Shown here in pieces: positions 24,028-30,256 of a stretch of 30,256 bases of DNA (positions are counted from its first letter, which is position 1; every line of letters begins with the position of its first letter). This stretch comes from CAZQSL01 sp964595945 (GTDB lineage: Bacteria > UBP15 > UBA6099 > JAJRTR01): positions 1-30,256 of the forward strand of contig CAZQSL010000033.1 of assembly GCA_964595945.1 (NCBI GenBank). The letters are read 5' to 3'. A model generated the notes under the pieces. The model did no database searches, was not told the DNA's origin, and saw only the letters and a list, made by a program, of their open reading frames with translations. A program made the position numbers and the translations under genes.

Positions 24028-24734
24028 TGAGTCGCATGGAGTATTCCGTCGTCGTACCGGCGCTCGACGAGAGGGCCAATCTCGAAATCCTGTTGCCGGA
24101 ACTCATCAGGACTGGTGATGCCTGCGGAGCGGATTACGAAGTGCTGATAGTAGACAGTGACAGCGGTGACGGCACGCGTGAATTTGTGAAATCGTTTGGA
24201 CGCCCGGAAATCAAATATCTCAACGAACCCGTGCGTGGCAATCTCGCAAAGGCATGGCAACGCGGGATCTCAGCAGCGGCTTCCGGCAGGATCGTCACGA
24301 TGGATGCCGACCTGTGCCACGACCCGGCTTTTGTGCCGCTGCTCGCCGGTGCGCTCGATGATGCCGACATGGCAATCGCTTCCAGGTATCTCTCCACTGG
24401 CCGCAGTATGAAGTCAAAAAGGTTCAGATTCGAAATGATATCGCGCGCGGGACAGTGGCTTTCACAGTCCGCGCTCGGTTTGCCATACAGAGACATGTCG
24501 CATGGATTTCGCGCGTTTAAAAGAAGCGCTTATGACGAAGTCATTGCGCGGGTGTCGTCGCAAGGCAACGCGTTCATGCTTGATTTTACTTATGCGATGC
24601 ACGCCGAAGGACTGAAAATTATCGAAGTCCCATGCAGTTACGGAGCAAGGGTGAATGGAAGAGAAAAACTGAACGTGCCGGTCGAAACAGCGCGTTTTAT
24701 GACATTCATCATCAGGAGGCGTATGGGGCGATGA
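24027..24734 (+). CDS. GT2 family glycosyltransferase (polyprenol-phosphate mannose synthase-like)
   Basis: A 235-residue GT-A-fold glycosyltransferase. YSVVVPALDERANLEILLPEL opens the nucleotide-sugar site, DSDSGDGT follows at 43-50, and the metal-binding DxD is D93-A-D95. SHGFRAFKRSAYDEV is typical of the dolichyl/polyprenol-phosphate mannose or glucose synthase group. There is no C-terminal membrane anchor. It probably transfers a sugar from a nucleotide donor to a lipid phosphate at the membrane. It overlaps the preceding radical SAM gene (TAATG) and the following one (ATGA), so the three are translationally coupled and probably act in one pathway. Confidence 0.88.
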   Translation: MSRMEYSVVVPALDERANLEILLPELIRTGDACGADYEVLIVDSDSGDGTREFVKSFGRPEIKYLNEPVRGNLAKAWQRGISAAASGRIVTMDADLCHDPAFVPLLAGALDDADMAIASRYLSTGRSMKSKRFRFEMISRAGQWLSQSALGLPYRDMSHGFRAFKRSAYDEVIARVSSQGNAFMLDFTYAMHAEGLKIIEVPCSYGARVNGREKLNVPVETARFMTFIIRRRMGR

Positions 24735-25771
24735 GCGCTTCTTATGTGTTTGATCTGAAGGACGAAAGAATCCTCGCGTTTTACGAGAGCGCCTCGCGCA
24801 TCGCATCGGGAGAAATGCCGTCGCCGCGCATGGCGATCATCTATCCCGCTTATGGTTGCAATCTCCATTGCATCGGTTGCGAGTACGCACCGGATAACAG
24901 CACTCCGAGGCTGATGGATACCGGTCGTATGATCTCGCTTGTTTCCGAACTCGCGGACATGGGTGTGCGGGCGATAGAATTCTGTGGGGGAGGCGAACCC
25001 ACCATGCATCCGGCACTGCAAGAAACGATTGCCGCCGGGCGTAGACGTGATGTGGTTTTCGGATTGCTCACGAATGGCACACGGCTTGCTGGTGAGCTCG
25101 CTGAAACTGTGGCGCGAGAGCTTTCATATGTCCGCGTCAGTCTTAATGCGGCTACCGGACGCACTTTCGGCAGGTTACAGGAAGACGCAAACGAAGCGCA
25201 GTTCGACACAATCCTTGAAAACATAAAAGGCCTTATAGGTGTGAAAAAACAGATCGGGGCGGATGTGCTGATAAGCATCAAAATGCTCGTGTCCGAACTC
25301 AATTGCCACGAGGCGGCTGCAATGGTGAAACTCGCGTCTTCACTCGGTGCCGATACAGTGCAGTTCAAGGCGCAACGGATGAGTGATTATGAAATCACTG
25401 CGGTTTCGGCAGGCGAAATCAGCGCGGAAATAACAGCCGCGGCTCAAAAATATCCCTCCCTCACAGTAGTTGCCGCTCTTGCAAAGGTGATCGCAAATAA
25501 ACATTGCTGGATCAATCCTCTTCAGACCGTGATCGACGCCGACGGCAGCGTGTATCTGTGCTGTTATTTCCGGCATCGCCGTGACACTCACTGCATCGGC
25601 AACATCAATGACAAGCCATTTGCAGCCATCTGGCATGGACAGCGCCACCGGGACGCGATAGATTCAATAGTGATACGGGAATGCAATCACTTCGATTGCC
25701 GGTTTGTCAGATATATGGACACGATGGAGAAAACGGTATTTGACAAAAAGAGACAGATGGATTTTATCTGA
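24731..25771 (+). CDS. Radical SAM protein with SPASM-like C-terminus
   Basis: A 346-residue radical SAM enzyme. C43, C47 and C50 (YGCNLHCIGC) bind the SAM cluster, and GGGEP (86-90) is the SAM-contacting motif. The C-terminus has C259, C277, C278, C288, C318 and C323, a spacing like SPASM/twitch domains that hold auxiliary Fe-S clusters. The start at 24731 (ATGA overlap, AGGAGG 11 bases upstream) is preferred to an in-frame start at 24632 inside the glycosyltransferase gene. SPASM proteins often modify peptides, but no precursor peptide gene was found here; sugar or other small-molecule substrates are equally possible. Confidence 0.85.
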   Translation: MSASYVFDLKDERILAFYESASRIASGEMPSPRMAIIYPAYGCNLHCIGCEYAPDNSTPRLMDTGRMISLVSELADMGVRAIEFCGGGEPTMHPALQETIAAGRRRDVVFGLLTNGTRLAGELAETVARELSYVRVSLNAATGRTFGRLQEDANEAQFDTILENIKGLIGVKKQIGADVLISIKMLVSELNCHEAAAMVKLASSLGADTVQFKAQRMSDYEITAVSAGEISAEITAAAQKYPSLTVVAALAKVIANKHCWINPLQTVIDADGSVYLCCYFRHRRDTHCIGNINDKPFAAIWHGQRHRDAIDSIVIRECNHFDCRFVRYMDTMEKTVFDKKRQMDFI

Positions 25772-25801
25772 TTCAGTCAATACCTGGAAGTGGTGGTCTG
25801 A

Positions 25802-27226
25802 TTGAGAGTACTGCTTGTTGCCGCGCCATTCAGGGCGCCCTCGCGGTGGGGAGAGAAGATCAGTCCTATCCGTCCTGTCTATCTGCCTCTCGGACTTGCG
25901 TATATCGCTTCGGTGATCGAACGTGAAGGCCATGATGTGCATATCGCGGACTTCAATGCGGATCCGTCGCTTGCCGGAAGGTTCCCCATCCTGCTGCAAA
26001 GCTGCCAGCCCGATGTGATCGGCATACAGTCTCTCATCACATCGCAGGCCAACGCTTATGAGCTTGCCCGTATTGTCAAACATCACCATCCCCGGGCACT
26101 TGTCATAAATGGTGGCCCGCAGGCGACAGTACTCGGACGCCTCGCGCTCGAAACCTGCGGTGAGATCGATATTGTCGTGGCTGGCGAGGGCGAAAATGTA
26201 TTCCCGGAACTCCTCAGGCGAATCGGGAACGGCATTTCGATTTCCGGGCTGGCAGGGACGGTTTTCAGACAGCCGGACGGCACGATATGCGACAATGGCC
26301 CGCTCACGGCGCTTCCTGATCTCGACAGGATACCATTTCCTGCGCGATGGCATTTCGATACTGAGCGCTACAGGCATTCGCAACTGTTACGAGGTGAAAG
26401 GGTATTCGATCTCATCGTGTCGCGGGGGTGCCCGTTCAAGTGCACTTTCTGCCATGCCGATGCGCTCAGCCCCAGGTATCGCTATCAGTCGGCGGAGCGT
26501 ACGATTGCTGAGATATACCATCTGAAACACGATTTTGGAGCGGACTCACTGTATTTTCACGATGATATATTTACAGCGAGCAAGCCCAATACGAGGCGTA
26601 TCTGCGACGCGATGATCGCGCACCGGCTCAATATCCCGTGGGCATGCCTTACGCATGTGAATTGTGTCGACGAGCAGCTTATGGCACACATGAAGGCTGC
26701 GGGATGCTACCAGATTTGGTTCGGCATCGAAAGCGGGGTGCAGAGGCTTCTGGATTTCGTCAACAAGAAAACGACGGTCGAGCGCGTGCGTGATGTTTTC
26801 GCGGCGGCGGCCAGGCAGAACATCATGACGCACAGCCTGTTCATCATCGGATTGCCCGGAGAGACAGTCCAGGAGTCGATGCAGACGGGGAGATTCGCTA
26901 TTTCGATAGACCCCTGCTTCGCGCAGTTCAGTCTTGCATCACCTTTGCGGGGTACGAGAATGTATGAACAGATGCTCGAAAACAATCCCGCGCTTGGCGC
27001 GGTTACAGAAATAGATGAAACCATGTACGATATAGTATCGAACATCGTTTTTGTCCCCGCCGGCCGCTCGGAAAACGAGCTTAGAAAAACGCATCGCGCA
27101 CTCTACCGCAAGTTTTATCTGCGCCCGCGTTACCTGCTGAAAATCCTGCCTTATCTTTTCGGTTACCCTGCGGCGAATATCCGCAAGTTCATTCAGACGG
27201 CGTTTCGCCAACTGGTTGTCAGATAG
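25802..27226 (+). CDS. B12-binding-domain radical SAM protein (second copy)
   Basis: A 474-residue paralogue of the first B12-type radical SAM protein, with the same layout: N-terminal cobalamin-binding domain (YLPLGLAYIASVIEREGHD, NGGPQATV, AGEGENVF), then C210, C214 and C217 (SRGCPFKCTFC). The start is a TTG at 25802; no ATG or GTG nearby fits, and the family opening (RVLLVAAPF) begins right there. GGTGG lies a few bases upstream. It follows the SPASM-like gene by 30 bases. The C-terminal tail (RYLLKILPYLFGYPAANIRKF) is basic and amphipathic and could touch the membrane (inference). The substrate is unknown. Confidence 0.85.
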   Translation: MRVLLVAAPFRAPSRWGEKISPIRPVYLPLGLAYIASVIEREGHDVHIADFNADPSLAGRFPILLQSCQPDVIGIQSLITSQANAYELARIVKHHHPRALVINGGPQATVLGRLALETCGEIDIVVAGEGENVFPELLRRIGNGISISGLAGTVFRQPDGTICDNGPLTALPDLDRIPFPARWHFDTERYRHSQLLRGERVFDLIVSRGCPFKCTFCHADALSPRYRYQSAERTIAEIYHLKHDFGADSLYFHDDIFTASKPNTRRICDAMIAHRLNIPWACLTHVNCVDEQLMAHMKAAGCYQIWFGIESGVQRLLDFVNKKTTVERVRDVFAAAARQNIMTHSLFIIGLPGETVQESMQTGRFAISIDPCFAQFSLASPLRGTRMYEQMLENNPALGAVTEIDETMYDIVSNIVFVPAGRSENELRKTHRALYRKFYLRPRYLLKILPYLFGYPAANIRKFIQTAFRQLVVR

Positions 27227-27258
27227 CAATTCCCTTCTTCGGCAATTGCGAATCAGCA

Positions 27259-27287
27259 TTGAAGAAATTTGACGAATATTCTATAAT
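27259..27287 (+). promoter_or_regulatory. Predicted promoter of the DUF4956-CotH pair
   Basis: TTGAAG (27259-27264), a 17-base spacer and a perfect TATAAT (27282-27287) form a good sigma-70-type promoter. Start near 27294; leader about 60 bases. It separates this pair from the radical SAM block. Confidence 0.55.
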
Positions 27288-27355
27288 AAATCATAAGGCA
27301 AGGCGTAGATGGCCAGCTTTTCTATAGTTGGAATTATGGTAGATGGAGAGTTTCA

Positions 27356-28036
27356 ATGTCCAACGCACTCAACGCAATCGCTTCCAATCCACTTGTTATA
27401 AAAGACCTGCTGATCAACCTCGCACTTGGTACAATGCTCGCACTGCTGCTCAGAATTCACTACAGGCGGTTTTGCGCGACGCTTGCCAACAGAGTGGAGT
27501 TTTCAAACGTACTCGTATTTATTTTACTTACAACACTTCTGATCATTTCCATCGTCAAATCGTCACTCGCGCTGACGCTCGGACTTGTCGGCGCGCTGTC
27601 CATCGTAAGATTCCGCACCCCAATCAAAGAGCCTGAGGAACTTGCATACCTGTTTCTCGCGATTGCCATCGGGCTCGGTCTTGGCGCGGATCAGAGGTCA
27701 GCGACGGTAGTCGCTACGGTGTTCATCCTGTTGATCATAGCAATATTCAAATGGGCGAAAGTCGCGCGGGATGACAAGAGCGTCTTTTTCACAATAGAAA
27801 TCCCTTCGGCGTCAGACCCCGCCGCAGTCATGAAAAGCGTAACCGAGCTAATGGCGAAAAACACGCGCGGCTGTGACCTGAGACGCTTTGACGTCAGAGC
27901 TGGAACTGCTGAGATTTCCTATGTCATCAGCATGGATTCTCAAGAGAAACTTGCCATGCTGATCAGTGATATCAAAGACACTCATCCGGCAGCCTCGATC
28001 AGTTTCATCGACCAGTCTCGCATGCCAGGGATATGA
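27356..28036 (+). CDS. DUF4956 family membrane protein
   Basis: A 226-residue protein. The N-terminal half holds hydrophobic segments at about 13-36, 52-86 (probably two helices) and 94-132 (probably two helices). The loop GALSIVRFRTPIKEPEELAYLF is the hallmark of DUF4956. The C-terminal 90 residues form a soluble ACT/ferredoxin-like domain (VFFTIEIPSASDPAAVMKSV). GGAGAG lies 5 bases before the ATG. The family is commonly found beside CotH-like and VTC-domain (polyphosphate polymerase-like) genes; the CotH partner overlaps its stop here (ATGA). Its biochemical role is not known to me. Confidence 0.88.
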   Translation: MSNALNAIASNPLVIKDLLINLALGTMLALLLRIHYRRFCATLANRVEFSNVLVFILLTTLLIISIVKSSLALTLGLVGALSIVRFRTPIKEPEELAYLFLAIAIGLGLGADQRSATVVATVFILLIIAIFKWAKVARDDKSVFFTIEIPSASDPAAVMKSVTELMAKNTRGCDLRRFDVRAGTAEISYVISMDSQEKLAMLISDIKDTHPAASISFIDQSRMPGI

Positions 28037-30225
28037 ATATGCAAATCAAAACCGGCTCGCATAATTCCACACGCAAAATTCCCGTTAAAAACCGGAAATC
28101 ACTAATCGTCGTTGCACTCGCGATATCATCATTTATCATGCTTGCAGGCATGGCGGTAGCGTCAATTGTGTATGCGCCGGTCGTGTCGTCGATACTCAAC
28201 GTAACGTATATCAATTACGGCGGCGATGACGCGCTTACCACAAAGTCCCGCACGCAAAAAATGAAAGAGTTTGCCGCGCTTGGTCCCATCAACTACATTC
28301 AGTCGATTCGACATTCACATCCGATTGACACAATTCACTTCGATATAAAATTCAAGAATTACGAACGGCTCGCCATCGAAAGACAGAAAGCGTTGCGGGG
28401 TAATTTGATCTCCGATGATTCAAAGGTATTCGTGCCCGCAACCCTGCACGTCAACAATCAGCCTGAACATAAGGTGGAAATCAGGCTCAAGGGTGACATG
28501 ATCGACCATCTGGACACTCAGAAGTGGTCACTGAGAGTGAAGGTCAAGAAAGACGGACTGGTTTACGGAAACTCGCGGTTTTCGGTGCAACACCCCAAGA
28601 CCCGCTCCAATTACTGGGAAACGATCGCCACGGAACATTTCAGGAGCGAAGGCGTGCTTGCGGCTCGTATCATCCCGGTCAGGGTCAATGTCAATGGCAA
28701 AGACCTTGGCATAATGCTTTATGAAGATCACTTTTCCAAACAGTTCATGGAAAGCCAGCAGCGTAAGGAAAGCGTGATCATCAGTTTCGATGAAACACTC
28801 TGGTGGAAGGACCGGGCGCTGAATTATAGTCTGCGAGACCCTTATGACAGTCCGTTTTTCGATCCAGTAAATGCACCTGTAAATTCTTTTGAAACCTCAA
28901 AAGTCGAAAAGGACCCGGTGCTGTCCGTTTATCAGAGCAACGCGATCGGGCTGCTGCGTGCATTTGCCGGGGGCAGGATACCGGCGTCGGAGGCGTTCGA
29001 TGCGGAAATACTCGGCAAGTTTCTCGCTCTCGCGGAAGTGTGGGATGCTTCTCACACCATTGTGTGGCGTAATATTCGTTTCTATTACAACCCCATATCG
29101 GCGCGGCTCGAACCTGTCGCTTATGATCTCAATATCAACAGCGCCGATTATGATTTCGGCGAACTGGATACAAAAAGCCAGCTTGCGGCTGCCATGCTCG
29201 ACGACAGCCGTGTGGCTGATGCATACAGACGGTATATTGACCGATATGCCCCACAGATGGCGTCGGGCCAGATCAGAAAAAAATACTCCACGCGCGAAAA
29301 ATACTATCTCGAACTCATGCACCGCGAATTTCCGCTTGTTTCGCCGCTACCGTTCGCGAAACTCGAAAAAAGGGCCGCTACTCTCAGAAAGAGAGTTGAA
29401 AATATGGACGAACCATATCCGCTACCGGATTATAAATATCACACGCCAGTCATCGCATACGACATCTCCAGCGACAGAGGCCGGTATGTAGAGATCAGCA
29501 ATCCGAATCCTTTTTCGATTACAGTTCTGTCAGTAACCGGTTCGAGTGCTTCATCGATATCAGATTCCAGGACGGTACTTCCGGTAATAATGCCACCGTA
29601 CAGAAAAAACCAAAAATCACGGACGCTTGCAATACCGGTAATGGCAAACAGCGGCAAAGTATACGTAAATGTAGTAATCGACGCCAATGGTAAAAAGTTC
29701 AAAACCGAGGCGAAGAAATCATTTCCGGCAATAACGGAAAACATGATCCCGAAGATCACTGCCGAACAAGTGCTGAGACTACACCCATTTCTGACATACA
29801 GCAGCAGCAGCTCAACAGCCACCATCAAATCGGGAGTGCATCGAGTTTCCGGCAACCTGATACTGCCTCAGGATATCAAACTCGTGGCAGGGGCGGGCGT
29901 GACGCTCGAATTCGCCCCTGATGCCGTCATGATCGTAAAAGGCCCGATGGAATTCCGGGGGGCCGCCGAGGCTCCCGTGACGCTCAAGGGCATAGGCTCC
30001 GCGCCGTGGGCGGGATTTTCCGCGCAGCGTTCCGGGCGCGCGTCGATCTGGGAAAACGTCAAGGTACTCAATACAACCGGAGTAAAGCTCCCGGGATGGG
30101 AAATGACCGGAGGCGTCAATTTCCATCGTCACGAAATCACTTTGCGCCATGTGGAAATTAGCGGCACGAAGGCCGAGGATTGCATCAACATCGTCCACTC
30201 CTCTTTTAGAGCCTGTTCACACTAA
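28033..30225 (+). CDS. CotH-kinase-like protein with truncated C-terminal beta-helix
   Basis: A 730-residue protein. A short basic N-terminus and one membrane segment (about 24-52) suggest a type II membrane or exported protein. Residues 98-455 fit the CotH-like kinase fold: RLKGD (151-155), an LYED block (229-232) and VAYDLN (362-367) resemble its metal/ATP site. Spore-coat CotH phosphorylates proteins. From about 600 the sequence has beta-helix character (GNLILPQDIKLVAGAGVTLEF, KGPMEFRGAAEAPVTLKG). The frame ends abruptly at RACSH, in mid-repeat after INIVHSSF, 31 bases before the window end. The last bases look unlike the rest, so the true C-terminus is probably missing. Confidence 0.8.
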   Translation: MNMQIKTGSHNSTRKIPVKNRKSLIVVALAISSFIMLAGMAVASIVYAPVVSSILNVTYINYGGDDALTTKSRTQKMKEFAALGPINYIQSIRHSHPIDTIHFDIKFKNYERLAIERQKALRGNLISDDSKVFVPATLHVNNQPEHKVEIRLKGDMIDHLDTQKWSLRVKVKKDGLVYGNSRFSVQHPKTRSNYWETIATEHFRSEGVLAARIIPVRVNVNGKDLGIMLYEDHFSKQFMESQQRKESVIISFDETLWWKDRALNYSLRDPYDSPFFDPVNAPVNSFETSKVEKDPVLSVYQSNAIGLLRAFAGGRIPASEAFDAEILGKFLALAEVWDASHTIVWRNIRFYYNPISARLEPVAYDLNINSADYDFGELDTKSQLAAAMLDDSRVADAYRRYIDRYAPQMASGQIRKKYSTREKYYLELMHREFPLVSPLPFAKLEKRAATLRKRVENMDEPYPLPDYKYHTPVIAYDISSDRGRYVEISNPNPFSITVLSVTGSSASSISDSRTVLPVIMPPYRKNQKSRTLAIPVMANSGKVYVNVVIDANGKKFKTEAKKSFPAITENMIPKITAEQVLRLHPFLTYSSSSSTATIKSGVHRVSGNLILPQDIKLVAGAGVTLEFAPDAVMIVKGPMEFRGAAEAPVTLKGIGSAPWAGFSAQRSGRASIWENVKVLNTTGVKLPGWEMTGGVNFHRHEITLRHVEISGTKAEDCINIVHSSFRACSH

Positions 30226-30256
30226 TAATAGCATCGGTAACCATGGCGAAATAAAT

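Noticed and set aside
24632..24730. Upstream in-frame start of the SPASM-like radical SAM protein
   Set aside because: It lies inside the glycosyltransferase gene; the ATG at 24731 has an RBS and the usual ATGA overlap.
27225..27250. GCAATT/AATTGC inverted repeat after the second B12-type radical SAM gene as a terminator
   Set aside because: The stem is short and AT-rich, the loop is long and there is no T-run.
22399..27355. Search for a RiPP precursor peptide for the SPASM-like protein
   Set aside because: The gaps at 22399-22590, 25772-25801 and 27227-27355 contain no short frame with an RBS and a leader-core pattern.

Overview
The window reads as part of the chromosome of an uncultivated, anaerobic, Gram-negative-type bacterium. 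The evidence is a ferredoxin-linked membrane complex, an indolepyruvate:ferredoxin oxidoreductase, several oxygen-sensitive radical SAM enzymes, a lipobox-bearing substrate-binding protein, and sigma-70-like promoters. The combination (Ehr complex, aryl-pyruvate oxidation, GH15, Ycf46-type AAA protein, DUF4956-CotH) would suit a fermentative candidate-phylum lineage, but the sequence alone does not fix the taxon. No rRNA, tRNA or CRISPR was seen.

Region 1 (1-7738, mostly minus strand) is a seven-gene operon. A small HTH protein comes first, then hydrogenase-4-type membrane subunits (HyfB, HyfC, HyfE and HyfF-like), a fused NuoC/NuoD-like large subunit and a ferredoxin-fused NuoB-like small subunit. 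The large subunit lacks all four Ni-Fe cysteine ligands, so this is an energy-converting-hydrogenase-related (Ehr) complex and not a hydrogenase. A good promoter, with a perfect inverted repeat just downstream of its start point, precedes the operon. A possible C-terminal fragment of a plus-strand gene converges on the operon at 1-69.

Region 2 (8149-12865) carries a NamZ-like (DUF1343, GH171) exo-muramidase, divergent from a XerC/D tyrosine recombinase. A membrane-anchored, cysteine-rich pseudopilin-like protein follows, then a two-subunit aconitase X (AcnX) enzyme on the minus strand.

Region 3 (13096-18699, minus) is an aryl-pyruvate catabolic operon: iorA, iorB, a phenylacetate-CoA ligase, a double-ACT sensor protein and a LivJ-like lipoprotein, closed by a clear terminator. 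IorAB would produce aryl-acetyl-CoA and reduced ferredoxin. The Ehr complex in region 1 is a plausible user of that ferredoxin (inference).

Region 4 (18760-22494, minus) is a two-gene unit of a GH15 glucoamylase/trehalase-like enzyme and a Ycf46-family AAA+ ATPase.

Region 5 (22591-30225, plus) is a block of two B12-binding radical SAM enzymes, a GT2 glycosyltransferase and a SPASM-like radical SAM protein. The first three of these genes are translationally coupled. After its own promoter comes a DUF4956 membrane protein coupled to a CotH-like protein with a C-terminal beta-helix that stops abruptly 31 bases before the window end. The radical SAM/glycosyltransferase block, the Ehr operon with its unusual HTH protein, and the interrupted CotH protein are the most interesting parts.
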